From NCBI GenBank assembly GCA_016930745.1, contig JAFGGE010000099.1, forward strand, positions 1 to 51,006: DNA of 51,006 nucleotides. The letters are read 5' to 3'. Shown one piece after another: positions 7,508 to 16,282 of the stretch. A model generated the notes under the pieces. The model worked only from the letters and a program-made list of their open reading frames with translations, was not told where the DNA came from and did no database searches. Positions within the stretch are counted from its first letter, which is position 1; every line of letters starts with the position of its first letter. A program made the translations under genes and the position numbers. This DNA is from Sedimentisphaerales bacterium (GTDB lineage: Bacteria; Planctomycetota; Phycisphaerae; Sedimentisphaerales; Anaerohalosphaeraceae).

Positions 7508-8503
7508 ATGAAACAAATTTCAATTTCGATGCTTGGGATTGTTATTATTCTCAGTTCAGCCGCAGCCCAGAAGGCCCCGACGGGCAATCCAAAGGATTTT
7601 CAGGTCAAAACCTGCCTGCATTCGGTCAGTTATGCCGGAGTCTGGACCGGCCAGGCCAGGCTTTCGGTCGATGAGTTTCTGGTCAAGGCCAAAGAGCTTG
7701 GATTTGACGGCGTTATGCTGGTCGCCAAACGGCCGCATGTCTCGCCGCTGGATTATGACGCCCAGGCCCGCCAAAAACTCCGAAAACGAATCGAAGAGCT
7801 GGGACTGGAGCTGGTCTGTCTGGCCGGGTATACCGATTTTACCGCCGGTATCGACAAAGGCGGAATCCCCCATGTCGAAATCCAGGCCCTCTATGTAGGC
7901 GAGATTGCCCGACTGGCGCGCGACCTGGGCACAAATATGGTGCGTATCTTCACCGGCTATGAGCGACCGGGAGTACCGTTTAACAAACAGTATGAACTGG
8001 TCTGCGAAGGGCTCCGACTGGCCGGTAAAGAGGCCGCTAAATATGGTGTTACCCTGGCCGTACAAAACCATCACGATATCGCGATTCATCATGATACCAT
8101 GCACTGGCTGCTGCGGGAAGTGAACCTGCCCAACGTAATGGCCGCGTTTGACGCCTGGTCGCCCACTCTGGAAGGATTGAGCCGCGAACAGATTCGCGAA
8201 GCCGTCTGGAAGATGAAGCCCTATATCGTACATACCACCGTGGCCGATTATGTCCGTCTGCCCCGCTATCATTATGACAGTACGCTGACCAACTACCTGC
8301 CGGATCCGCCTGTGATTCGAGCGGTTCCTGTGGGCAAGGGATTCATCGATTACGACATGTTTATCGCCACCCTGCGCGACATTGGGTATCAGGGTTATAT
8401 CGCCTATGAGATGTGCGAAGTGCTGGATGGGGGCGGAAGCATCGAAAATCTGGATCGCACAGCGCGGGAATTTCTGGATTATATAAAACGTTTTCGGCAA
8501 TAA
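7508..8503 (+). CDS. Exported TIM-barrel sugar isomerase/epimerase (AP_endonuc_2 / xylose-isomerase-like fold)
   Basis: 331 residues. The N-terminal signal (ISISMLGIVIILSSAAAQ) predicts export. The rest has the alternating beta/alpha pattern of the sugar phosphate isomerase/epimerase family: ELGFDGVMLVAKRP, VRIFTGYERPG, YGVTLAVQNHHD, VMAAFDAW, YIVHTTVADYV and GYQGYIAYEMCE near the end. Metal ligands are usually Glu, Asp, His and Glu; candidates are in the NHHD, FDAW, HTTVAD and YEM segments. A GAGG ribosome site precedes the ATG. The substrate is unknown. Exported relatives in planctomycetes often sit near Gfo/Idh/MocA and ThuA proteins, which both occur nearby, suggesting oxidised or keto-sugar breakdown; this link is inference. 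Confidence 0.82.
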   Translation: MKQISISMLGIVIILSSAAAQKAPTGNPKDFQVKTCLHSVSYAGVWTGQARLSVDEFLVKAKELGFDGVMLVAKRPHVSPLDYDAQARQKLRKRIEELGLELVCLAGYTDFTAGIDKGGIPHVEIQALYVGEIARLARDLGTNMVRIFTGYERPGVPFNKQYELVCEGLRLAGKEAAKYGVTLAVQNHHDIAIHHDTMHWLLREVNLPNVMAAFDAWSPTLEGLSREQIREAVWKMKPYIVHTTVADYVRLPRYHYDSTLTNYLPDPPVIRAVPVGKGFIDYDMFIATLRDIGYQGYIAYEMCEVLDGGGSIENLDRTAREFLDYIKRFRQ

Positions 8504-8539
8504 CGGCAGGTTTGATGCCGGGTTCAAATCGACGCTGAT

Positions 8540-10420
8540 TTACGATTGCGGTTGAATGGTGATATGATCGTGAAGCCGGCCGACCAGTTCCGCATCGTCC
8601 CGGTTCCACAGGCAAGTATGGATCCATGCCTCCAGATGCAGCAGGCGAAGCCTCAAAAGCAAGTCCGCATGGGCCAGCAGGTATTGCATTTGTTCCTTTG
8701 ACATTTCCAGCAGATCGGCGGTCAGAGAAGGCGTAAAAAAGGCCTCGTCGAGGATCGCGCGGCGGTATGCGCTGACGGGAAACCCGGCTTTGTGCCGCTG
8801 CGACAAAGAAGCCGGAATATACCGTTCGGCGATCTTGCGGAGGATCCATTTATCACGGATGAACAGATGCCTCTTGTCTCGTGCCGAAAAGGAAAAACGG
8901 ACCTTGGCGCGATACGGCATATTGACCGCCAGCCGAACCAACTCCGTATCCAGATAAGGGAATCTGGCTTCGATGCCGGCCGCCATTCCCAGGGCGTCGT
9001 TGCGATGCAATAACGAACGCAGGTGATGCACAAGTTTGTATAAAATCTCCAGGTTTCGATTGGCCGGACAACCGGGGAATCGCGATTCGATCTCTCGTCG
9101 GATCTGTTCGTACTCCAGCGCCACTCCATACCGATTACCCAGATCGGCCAATACATCCGTGTCCGGCGGGGAACCATGTTGCTGAATCATCCATTTGGCC
9201 GTCCGCCACAAGCGGGTCAAAAGCGACTGAGGCCGGCCCCGTTTATGAGGGGGGCGCAGGGTTAAAATCATTTCCAGATACCCGTAATAACACTCGTCCG
9301 CTCCTTCCCCGGATAACACAGCTTTTACGCCGTTGTCGCGGACCAGACGGGAAACCTTCAGGAACGGAACGGAATTCATATGATGATAGGCGGGATGCCC
9401 ATAATGCCGGGTGACTTCGGGCAGCAGGTCCAGAAAATCCCGGTCATGCACGTCAACTGATTTCAGATCCAGTTTCAGATGGTCGGCCAGGGTGCGAGCG
9501 GATTCATATTCGCTTTCCCGTCCGCATACATTGGCATGAAACACGGCCAGATTATTGTGCGAACGGGCCGCCATCGCCATAATGACCGATGAATCGATAC
9601 CCCCGCTGCATAAAGCGCCTACCGGGGCATCCGCTAGAAGCTGTAATTGGACCGATCTCAGAAGTTGTTCGTCGAAACGATCCAGCAATTGACGGGTTGA
9701 CAACGTTTCTAATTCTTCCTGTTGTTGCCGATTCCACAGATCGGTCGGTTTGAAAAACGTTTTATAATGAGGCGCTTGCCCCGGACGGATACAAATCTGC
9801 GTGCCGGGCGGAATACTGCGGATACCCTTATAAAAGGTATGACCTGCGTACGGGGCGGGAAACCCATGCAGATAGGAGTAGATAGAAAGCAGGTCCGGCT
9901 CGAACGGGACCCAGGGCCGCATCGCCTGAATTTCAGAGCTGAAAAACACGGTTCCGTTTTTCTCAAAAAGAAACAACGGTTTAATCCCCAGCCGATCTCT
10001 TGCCAGGAATAAAGTCCTTTCCTGCGAATCGTAAAAGGCAAAGGCGTACATTCCTTCGATGGCGGCCAACGTCGAATCGATCCCTTCACATATCAGCATC
10101 TCCAGCAGCACTTCGGTATCGCTGGTCGTGGAGAAGGTTATGCCTTTGGATTCAAGACGGGATCGCAGGATGCGCCAGTTGTAAATTTCGCCGTTGTAGA
10201 CCAGGTGATATCGGCCGCTGCGGTCGTGAAAAGGCTGATGGCTCCGCGGCGACAAATCCAGCAGAGACAATCGTGTGTGAGCCAGACCGATCCCCGGATT
10301 CTGCCACGCACTCTGAAAGTCAGGTCCGCGATGAACCAGCAACCGAAGACTGGCTCCCAGATGTTCCTGGTCGATAGGCAAATCAGGATCGCTATGGAAA
10401 ACGCCAAAGATGCCGCACAT
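8540..10420 (-). CDS. asnB: Asparagine synthetase (glutamine-hydrolysing) or related amidotransferase
   Basis: 626 residues, the length of B. subtilis-type AsnB. The N-terminal class II glutaminase domain (1-~210) has Cys2 as nucleophile (MCGIFGVFHS), then HRGPD, LAHTRLSLLDLS and YNGEIYN. The synthetase domain has the ATP-pyrophosphatase loop SGGIDSS (272-278) and LSGEGADECYYGY; R-L-P-Y-L-D type contacts (EARFPYLDTELV) are also present. It would convert aspartate to asparagine or amidate a related carboxylate such as a cell-wall or polysaccharide sugar. The ATG at 10420 is fixed by the need for Cys2 and has an AAGGA site. It stands alone, convergent with the sugar isomerase and divergent from the Gfo/Idh/MocA gene. 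AsnB-like enzymes also occur in exosortase-linked polysaccharide loci, but that cluster is 20 kb away. Confidence 0.92.
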   Translation of the reverse strand: MCGIFGVFHSDPDLPIDQEHLGASLRLLVHRGPDFQSAWQNPGIGLAHTRLSLLDLSPRSHQPFHDRSGRYHLVYNGEIYNWRILRSRLESKGITFSTTSDTEVLLEMLICEGIDSTLAAIEGMYAFAFYDSQERTLFLARDRLGIKPLFLFEKNGTVFFSSEIQAMRPWVPFEPDLLSIYSYLHGFPAPYAGHTFYKGIRSIPPGTQICIRPGQAPHYKTFFKPTDLWNRQQQEELETLSTRQLLDRFDEQLLRSVQLQLLADAPVGALCSGGIDSSVIMAMAARSHNNLAVFHANVCGRESEYESARTLADHLKLDLKSVDVHDRDFLDLLPEVTRHYGHPAYHHMNSVPFLKVSRLVRDNGVKAVLSGEGADECYYGYLEMILTLRPPHKRGRPQSLLTRLWRTAKWMIQQHGSPPDTDVLADLGNRYGVALEYEQIRREIESRFPGCPANRNLEILYKLVHHLRSLLHRNDALGMAAGIEARFPYLDTELVRLAVNMPYRAKVRFSFSARDKRHLFIRDKWILRKIAERYIPASLSQRHKAGFPVSAYRRAILDEAFFTPSLTADLLEMSKEQMQYLLAHADLLLRLRLLHLEAWIHTCLWNRDDAELVGRLHDHITIQPQS

Positions 10421-10470
10421 GCGGTGTTCCTTATGGATTTCAACTCTGTCAAACGAACCGTTTCACGGGT

Positions 10471-10498
10471 ATTGTACTGATTCGTCGGATTCATGCAA
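10471..10498 (-). promoter_or_regulatory. Predicted promoter of asnB
   Basis: On the minus strand: TTGCAT (10498-10493), 16 bases, TACAAT (10476-10471). The start site would lie about 45 bases before the asnB ATG. Confidence 0.5.
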
Positions 10499-10534
10499 GA
10501 CAGTGAAAAGAATGTTTCTGGGGAGAAGGAATAC

Positions 10535-10563
10535 TTGCGGATTTTTCCATAGAATGGTACTCT
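10535..10563 (+). promoter_or_regulatory. Possible promoter of the Gfo/Idh/MocA gene
   Basis: TTGCGG (10535-10540), 17 bases, TACTCT (10558-10563) preceded by TGG, giving an extended -10. The -10 box is weak, so the call is tentative. Confidence 0.35.
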
Positions 10564-10619
10564 GGCCTCTGCGGGATAGTACAGGATTGTGTTTTTTGTT
10601 ATCGATGGAGGAATGATTC

Positions 10620-11864
10620 ATGGAAAACCTGAAGCTTGGATTTATCGGGGCCGGTTTTGTCGCTCATTTTCACGCCCGTGCGTTGGAAAGCGTACGCGGA
10701 GCCAATCTGGCGGGTGTTTTTTCCATCAAGGGCTCACAGGAGTTCCAGCAGTATGTCCGGGCCCGCGGCCTGGGCGATTGCACGATCTACTCGAACGTGG
10801 CCGAATTGTGCATGAATTGCGACGTGGTGGCTGTTTTTGCGCCCAATCCGGCCCGTATCGAGATCGTCGAACAGATCCTGGATGCGGTCAAAATCGGCGC
10901 CAATCTTAAAGGACTGATCTGTGAAAAACCCCTCGGTCGAACTGTCGCCGAGGCGAAAAAGCTGGTATCGCTGGCCCAGGAAATCGGCGCCCCTACAGCG
11001 TATTTTGAAAATCAGATTCATATGAAGGCGGTCAAGAATGCCATTGTCCAGCTTGCCCCCGTACAGCGGGCGATGGGGCCGATTGCCCTGGCCCGCAGCG
11101 CCGAAGAACACGCCGGCCCGCACGAGCCGTGGTTCTGGGATCCGACCCGGCAGGGCGGCGGCGTGCTCAGCGACATGGGCTGTCATAGTATCGCTGTCGG
11201 TTGGTATGTATTGACGCCGGTCGGCAAACCGGTCCGTTTCCTGGAGCCGGTTTCTGTGACGGCCGATTGTGCTCTGCTTAAGTGGGGCGCTCCGAAGTGC
11301 CGTCAGCAGCTTCTGGAAAGGATGGGCGTGGATTATTCCAAAACCCCGGCCGAGGATTTTTGCACCGGGACGGTCAATTTCCGCAATCCCGAAACGGACC
11401 AGATTGTGAAAGCCCAGTTTACCAATTCGTGGATGTTTGACAAACAGGGTCTGCGGCTGCTCATGGATGGATTGGGGCCAGGTTACGCCTTTGAGGTCAA
11501 CTCGCTCACGTCGCCTCTGGAAGTGTTCATTGGAGATGAGGCGGCCCAGGCTGTGGCCGATGCCGAAACCGCTCTGGAAAAGGCGACCGCCTCGCGAGGC
11601 CTGCTGGCCGTCCAGCCCAATGAAGCCGACCTGTATGGATATGTCGATGAATTCATCGATGCCCTTGCCGCTTTTCAGAAAGGCAAAGATGCCTTTCTGA
11701 ATTGGGAATATGGTCTGGAAATTACCAAGCTATGCCAGGCCGGTTATATGTCTGCGGAACAGAAGCGAACGATCGATCTGACCGACGCGAAGATACAGGC
11801 GGATCTGGAATCGTATACGTCTCTGATCGCGCAGGGCCGCGGGGCCGAAGTGCTTTTTGCCTGA
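10620..11864 (+). CDS. Gfo/Idh/MocA-family NAD(P)-dependent sugar oxidoreductase
   Basis: 414 residues. The N-terminal Rossmann fold begins LKLGFIGAGFVAHFHARAL with the GxGxxA-type dinucleotide motif. The family's EKP motif is clear (LICEKPLGRTVAEAKKLV, Lys ~105), and the substrate-side motif GGGVLSDMGCHSIAVGWYVL carries the DxxxH pair typical of these enzymes. There is no signal peptide, so it is probably cytoplasmic. The GGAGG ribosome site is good. It is followed 28 bases later by the double alpha/beta hydrolase, likely in one operon. The family oxidises or reduces a hydroxyl of a sugar or inositol ring; the exact substrate cannot be read. The 414-residue length is slightly longer than typical. 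Confidence 0.88.
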   Translation: MENLKLGFIGAGFVAHFHARALESVRGANLAGVFSIKGSQEFQQYVRARGLGDCTIYSNVAELCMNCDVVAVFAPNPARIEIVEQILDAVKIGANLKGLICEKPLGRTVAEAKKLVSLAQEIGAPTAYFENQIHMKAVKNAIVQLAPVQRAMGPIALARSAEEHAGPHEPWFWDPTRQGGGVLSDMGCHSIAVGWYVLTPVGKPVRFLEPVSVTADCALLKWGAPKCRQQLLERMGVDYSKTPAEDFCTGTVNFRNPETDQIVKAQFTNSWMFDKQGLRLLMDGLGPGYAFEVNSLTSPLEVFIGDEAAQAVADAETALEKATASRGLLAVQPNEADLYGYVDEFIDALAAFQKGKDAFLNWEYGLEITKLCQAGYMSAEQKRTIDLTDAKIQADLESYTSLIAQGRGAEVLFA

Positions 11865-11892
11865 GGGTAACCATAGATAGGGGGGATATGTG

Positions 11893-13893
11893 ATGAAGTC
11901 GATCATCCTGACGGTGGGTATGATTGTTTTGGGCTTGTCTATGGTTTCTTCTTCGACGGCGGATCGGGAAGATCTGCACGTCTTTTCTGAACCGGCAAAT
12001 ACGGTTCTGCACGAATATCTGATCGGGCAGGCCGATACGCTCTTCGACAAACGGAGAGAGGCTGTCGAGAAATCGCTCCAGTCAACGGAAAATCTGTTGG
12101 CCCGCCGGGACCAGTTGCGGAGACGATATCGACGTATCTTGGGATATTTACCTCCCCAAACGCCTCTCCGTCCCATGGTCACAGGAATAATACAAGGCGA
12201 CGGCTACCGGATCGAAAAGGTGGCTTTTGAAAGTCGCCCCCATCATCATGTCACAGCCAACCTGTATATCCCGGACCAGCGGCCGGGCCGGCTGCCCGGC
12301 ATTCTGGTTCCCTGCGGCCATTCCGACATCGGTAAGGCAGCCGATGCATACCAGAGCATATGTGTCCTTCTGGTAAAAAACGGATTTGTTGTTTTAATCG
12401 TTGATCCAATCTGCCAGGGGGAACGATTACAGATTCTGGAGCGAGGGGGCAAATATGGAACCAGCGGAACCACCGCGCATACCTTGCTGGATGCCGGCGC
12501 CAAGCTGGTCGGGGCCAGTGTCGTGGGTTACGAGGCATGGGATAATATGCGGGCGATCGACTATCTTCAGACCCGGCCCGAAGTCGATCCCGAAAAGATC
12601 GGCGTCACCGGCAACAGCGGAGGGGGCACGCAGACGACGTTTTTGATGGCCCTGGACGAACGGGTGGATGTGGCGGCCCCTTCATGTTATATGATGACCC
12701 GTGAAAAACTCTTTGCCACCATCGGTCCGCAGGATGGCTGCCAGAACCTGTATGCCGAGGTCGCCCTGGGGATCGAGCATGCCGATTATATTGTCATGCG
12801 GGCGCCCAAGCCGACGATGATCCTGGCTGCGCAACAGGATTTTTTCGATTTTGAAGGCGTTAAAACGGCCTATGCAGAAGCACAAAAGGTATACTCCGTC
12901 CTTGGGAAACCGGACCATGTCGCCCTGTTTTCCTATGACGATACGCATGGCTTCACCCGGCCGCGGAGACAGGCGGCGACGCAATGGATGCGACGCTGGC
13001 TCCAAAATGATCCTTCCGACATTGCTGAATCCGAGCCCAATCTGCTGCCGGAAAAATCCTTGTGGGTTACGGAAACAGGACAGGTGAGAGAACAATGGCC
13101 CAATGAAATTACCATAGCCGATCTGAACCTAGAACGAGCCAATGCCCTGGCCGAAAAACGGCAGCAGTTTCTCCGGCAGGATCGTTCTGACATTCAAAAG
13201 CGAATCGCTCGTCTGATCGGGTATCGTAAACCGGCAGGCAGGGTAATTTCGACCCATACGAAAACCTTCCTGCGAAACGGCATGCAGATCGAAAAGGGAT
13301 TCCTGCACCGTCAGGGACAACCGCCCATGCCGATTCTGTTGTGCAAACCGGTCGATACGCAGGGGAAATTGCCGACAACGCTGTATGTCGACGGGCGAGG
13401 GAAAAACATCGATGCACAATCCGGCGGACCGATAGAAACTATGGTTCTTCAGGGAAGGATTGTGCTTTCGATCGATGTCCGGGGCGTCGGAGAAACGGCC
13501 GATGATCCCGCTAAAAATCGATATGCCGGCGGTCTCCATGACGAATGGCGAAACGCCATGCTGAGCCTTCATATCGCTCGTCCTCTGATCGGTCAGAGAG
13601 CCATGGATATAATAACCGCTCTGGATTTTCTGGACCGATATCCCGGTGCGGATACCGATCACATCGAAGTGATTGGACGGGAGCGTTGCGGGCCCGTGGC
13701 GCTCCATGCCGCGCTATTTAACAGCCGAATCAAGCAGGTGAAAACCATTGATTCCATCTCCTCCTGGACGGAACTTGTCGCAAAACCGTTGACCCCCAAC
13801 AGCCTCTCCTATGTAGTTCCTTTTGCCCTGGAATACTATGATCTGCCTGATCTGGTCGCCTTGCTTGATCGGCCCGTTATGGATGGATTATGA
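11893..13893 (+). CDS. Exported tandem alpha/beta hydrolase (acetyl-xylan-esterase-like), apparently C-terminally truncated
   Basis: 666 residues from ATG 11893; the GTG just before is less likely. The signal peptide is LTVGMIVLGLSMVSSSTA. The first hydrolase domain (~90-375) has the nucleophile elbow GVTGNSGGGTQTTF (Ser ~239), the acid region AAQQDFFDFEG and the His region YDDTHGFTRPRR, so it should be active, probably an acetyl or glucuronoyl-type sugar esterase. The second domain (~455-666) has a hydrolase core, but its elbow reads VIGRERCGPVALHAA, without the Ser nucleophile, so it is probably inactive. The protein ends DLPDLVALLDRPVMDGL, where relatives as I know them continue with a strand and ~40 more residues. 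The last 17 bases overlap the convergent alcohol dehydrogenase gene. Confidence 0.78.
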   Translation: MKSIILTVGMIVLGLSMVSSSTADREDLHVFSEPANTVLHEYLIGQADTLFDKRREAVEKSLQSTENLLARRDQLRRRYRRILGYLPPQTPLRPMVTGIIQGDGYRIEKVAFESRPHHHVTANLYIPDQRPGRLPGILVPCGHSDIGKAADAYQSICVLLVKNGFVVLIVDPICQGERLQILERGGKYGTSGTTAHTLLDAGAKLVGASVVGYEAWDNMRAIDYLQTRPEVDPEKIGVTGNSGGGTQTTFLMALDERVDVAAPSCYMMTREKLFATIGPQDGCQNLYAEVALGIEHADYIVMRAPKPTMILAAQQDFFDFEGVKTAYAEAQKVYSVLGKPDHVALFSYDDTHGFTRPRRQAATQWMRRWLQNDPSDIAESEPNLLPEKSLWVTETGQVREQWPNEITIADLNLERANALAEKRQQFLRQDRSDIQKRIARLIGYRKPAGRVISTHTKTFLRNGMQIEKGFLHRQGQPPMPILLCKPVDTQGKLPTTLYVDGRGKNIDAQSGGPIETMVLQGRIVLSIDVRGVGETADDPAKNRYAGGLHDEWRNAMLSLHIARPLIGQRAMDIITALDFLDRYPGADTDHIEVIGRERCGPVALHAALFNSRIKQVKTIDSISSWTELVAKPLTPNSLSYVVPFALEYYDLPDLVALLDRPVMDGL

Positions 13894-14920
13894 CCTTATT
13901 CCGTTCCGGGCTGCCCATGACCTCCATGGCTTTGTGGATATCGGTAAGAGCAAATCGGTGTGAAATGATCTTTTCGATGTCGATCAGGCCGGTTTCCATC
14001 AGGCGGATCGCCTTGGTCATGGCCAGGGGGGTTGTGCCGAAACTGGCGTCCATACGGGCCTCCAGAAAATGCGTCAAACCCCCATCCAGCTCGAATTTCT
14101 CATGGGTGGTGATCCCGAAGACATTCCACCTCGTACCTCGCCGCAGCAGGTTGACCATCAGCCGGACGGCCTCAATCGGACCGGCCGCCTCCAGAATGAC
14201 ATCCGGACCGGCAGGGAGAATCTCATACACTCGTTTTTTAACATCCTCTCCGGATGGATCCATCACATCGGTCGCTCCCAGCAGGGTTGCATTATGGCGC
14301 GCATAGGCGCTGGGATCGACGGCAATCAGACACCCGGCTCCGGCGGCACGGGCCACCATCATGCACAGAAGGCCGATTCCGCCGACGCCGATGACGACGA
14401 CCGAATCGCCCACCTCCATCCGGCTGTATTGGATCATTCCCTTCCATGCCCCGCTCAACGGCTCGGTCAGGGCGGCCGCGTCGAAGCTGATATTGGCCGG
14501 TTTATGAAACAGGCACTGGGCTCGGGTCTTCATGTATTCGGCAAAAGCCCCATCCCAGACATCCTCCGGCCCATCTCCTCCCGCAACAAAGCCCTTTGTA
14601 CAGTAATGGGTTTTTCCCTGGCGACAATTGGCACAATAGCCGCAATACCCCGAGGGCTGAATAATCACTTCGTCGCCTTCCTTGAATTCGGTTACTCCCG
14701 CCCCGGTCGCCGAGACGATACCGCTGGGCTCGTGCCCGGTAATCGTGGGAAATGTCACATTTCGACGGATTCCTTTGATCGCTTTATAGTCGGTCTGGCA
14801 GATCCCGCAGGAACGGATCCGGACCACCACCTCATCGTGCCGGGTCGGTTCCGGAATCGGCACTTCTTCCAGACGCAAGTCGTTGAAATCATGCAAAACG
14901 GCGGCCAGCATTTTGGTCAT
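13877..14920 (-). CDS. Zinc-dependent alcohol/polyol dehydrogenase (MDR superfamily)
   Basis: 347 residues from ATG 14920, chosen because GAGGA lies seven bases upstream; the frame is open further but has no ribosome site. The GroES-like domain has the catalytic zinc ligands CGICQTDY (Cys) and TITGHEPSGIV (His-Glu), and the structural zinc site GYCGYCANCRQGKTHYC with four Cys. The Rossmann domain has VVVIGVGGIGLLCMMVARAAG followed by VDPS; the Asp after the second strand favours NAD over NADP. The C-terminus (HRFALTDIHKAMEVMGSPERNKVIIHP) is complete. It resembles sorbitol/threonine-type dehydrogenases; the substrate is unknown. It has its own promoter and is convergent with the hydrolase gene, overlapping its end by 17 bases. 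Confidence 0.9.
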   Translation of the reverse strand: MTKMLAAVLHDFNDLRLEEVPIPEPTRHDEVVVRIRSCGICQTDYKAIKGIRRNVTFPTITGHEPSGIVSATGAGVTEFKEGDEVIIQPSGYCGYCANCRQGKTHYCTKGFVAGGDGPEDVWDGAFAEYMKTRAQCLFHKPANISFDAAALTEPLSGAWKGMIQYSRMEVGDSVVVIGVGGIGLLCMMVARAAGAGCLIAVDPSAYARHNATLLGATDVMDPSGEDVKKRVYEILPAGPDVILEAAGPIEAVRLMVNLLRRGTRWNVFGITTHEKFELDGGLTHFLEARMDASFGTTPLAMTKAIRLMETGLIDIEKIISHRFALTDIHKAMEVMGSPERNKVIIHP

Positions 14921-14959
14921 GGCATTCCTCAGATCATTTTTTATGTCTATCCAAGCCTG

Positions 14960-14987
14960 ATTATATGCAAATTGGATGCTAACGCAA
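14960..14987 (-). promoter_or_regulatory. Predicted promoter of the zinc alcohol dehydrogenase
   Basis: On the minus strand: TTGCGT (14987-14982), 16 bases, perfect TATAAT (14965-14960). This places the start near 14953 and supports translation from 14920 rather than the longer frame reaching 15154. Confidence 0.6.
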
Positions 14988-15053
14988 CGACGATCGCTTC
15001 TTCTTGTGCCGCTTTCTCTCCGTTTTTGAGCAGTTTTTTCGTGACAAAATGAC

Positions 15054-15082
15054 TTGCTTATCGTATTGTAACTAGGTACATT
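15054..15082 (+). promoter_or_regulatory. Predicted promoter of 6-phosphogluconolactonase
   Basis: TTGCTT (15054-15059), 17 bases, TACATT (15077-15082). The leader to 15226 would be ~135 bases with no clear structure. The rest of the 14921-15225 gap holds only the divergent dehydrogenase promoter and short AT-rich stretches. Confidence 0.4.
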
Positions 15083-15225
15083 TACAGACGGAGAAGGGGT
15101 GACGCAACGATCCTGAAGGCAGCGGGCAGGCGGAACAGCATCCGGGGATATCATCAGAAAAGGTTTCTTCTGGTCGCGTTTGATCGGGATAGATCATGCA
15201 TGGGTTGTTCATAGGGAGGTGACGT

Positions 15226-15981
15226 ATGGAAACGGTGGATCAATCGACTCCGCATATTACGAAAGTAACCACGCCCAAAGACCTTGCCCATAAAGCTCTT
15301 ACGATGTTTTCCCGTGCGGCGCTGGAAGCGATTCAAAAACGAGGGCGTTTTTATGTGGCATTATCCGGCGGGCATACTCCGCAACGTTTTTTTGAGTTGC
15401 TCAGCAACCGTTCCTATACGGAACACATTCCGTGGGATCGTATTGAGGTTTTCTGGGTGGATGAGCGATGCGTCCCTCCGGACGCCAAAGACAGCAATTA
15501 TGGCATGGCGGCCGATATTTTCCTCTCCAAAGTCCGGATTCCGAAGGAGAATGTGCACCGTATCAGCGGAGAATGCCAATCGCTTCAGCAGGCGGCATCT
15601 GCCTATGAGGAAACAATTCGCCGCAGTTTTCGTCTTCCACCGGGTCAGACGCCCCAATTTGACTTGATTGTGCTGGGAATGTGTCCGGACGGCCATATCG
15701 GTTCGTTATATCCCAATTCCTATGCCTTGATCGATACAGAGGATCTGGTTGCTCCGGTGTACCGGATGGAAGAGGATTATAGCCGCATTACGCTGACCCC
15801 TCCGGTATTGACCGCAGCGCATCGTCTGATGATCCTTATTTCCGGCTCGGAAAAGGCGGCCATTCTCGGCGAGGTGATGCGGGGAGAACCGGACCCGATC
15901 AGGTATCCCGTTCATACGCTCTGGCCGGTTCTGGATCGAATTACCTGGATTGTCGACGAACCAGCGGCCCGATTTCTGTGA
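15226..15981 (+). CDS. pgl: 6-phosphogluconolactonase
   Basis: 251 residues, normal for DevB-type Pgl (NagB/RpiA fold). Motifs include YVALSGGHTPQRFFELL near the N-terminus, WDRIEVFWVDERCVPPDAKDSN, FDLIVLGMCPDGHIGSLYPNS (normally GMGxDGHTASLFP) and a C-terminal MILISGSEKAAIL ... WIVDEPAARFL. It hydrolyses 6-phosphoglucono-lactone in the oxidative pentose phosphate pathway, in the cytoplasm. The core motif shows small departures (Cys for Gly, Ile-Gly for Thr-Ala), so substrate detail may differ. The AGGGAGGTGA ribosome site is very strong. No zwf or gnd is adjacent; the gene appears to be a single unit ended by a hairpin terminator. Confidence 0.88.
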   Translation: METVDQSTPHITKVTTPKDLAHKALTMFSRAALEAIQKRGRFYVALSGGHTPQRFFELLSNRSYTEHIPWDRIEVFWVDERCVPPDAKDSNYGMAADIFLSKVRIPKENVHRISGECQSLQQAASAYEETIRRSFRLPPGQTPQFDLIVLGMCPDGHIGSLYPNSYALIDTEDLVAPVYRMEEDYSRITLTPPVLTAAHRLMILISGSEKAAILGEVMRGEPDPIRYPVHTLWPVLDRITWIVDEPAARFL

Positions 15982-16282
15982 AGTTGGGGTATCTCATTCC
16001 GCTTGAAAACACCGGGTTATCGGACGGTTTGTCGTGTCCCCGGTTTTTCCGTTGTCAGGATTTCTTCCGGGACCGATAAGAGTATTTCCTCCGAATCCTT
16101 ATCCACTCCCTGATCGCCGTATGGTGTCCTCTTGCACAAAACATCGATTTGGACCGAAAAGAAAGGGCTTTTGGCAACTTGCCGGTGAGCCTGCCGCGTG
16201 GTTTGACCGATATATCAGCGTTACGTAAGCTTTAACGGACAAGCTATATACCGGATTGGAAAACCAATATCCGAAGGAGACC
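15982..16282. other. Intergenic gap before the chaperone cluster
   Basis: About 300 bases without a gene. It holds the pgl terminator (16011-16048) and near its end a weak promoter-like pair: TTACGT (16221-16226), 18 bases, TATATA (16245-16250). That would start transcription just before the ATG at 16283. Nothing else was recognised. Confidence 0.5.
16011..16048 (+). terminator. Intrinsic terminator of pgl
   Basis: ACCGGG (16011-16016) pairs with CCCGGT (16039-16044); inside it GGAC pairs with GTCC. The second arm runs into five T residues (16044-16048). It lies 30 bases after the pgl stop. Confidence 0.65.

Noticed and set aside
14921..15154. N-terminal extension of the zinc alcohol dehydrogenase frame
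   Set aside because: The extension crosses a TTGCGT-N16-TATAAT promoter and lacks a ribosome site; ATG 14920 with GAGGA fits the family start.
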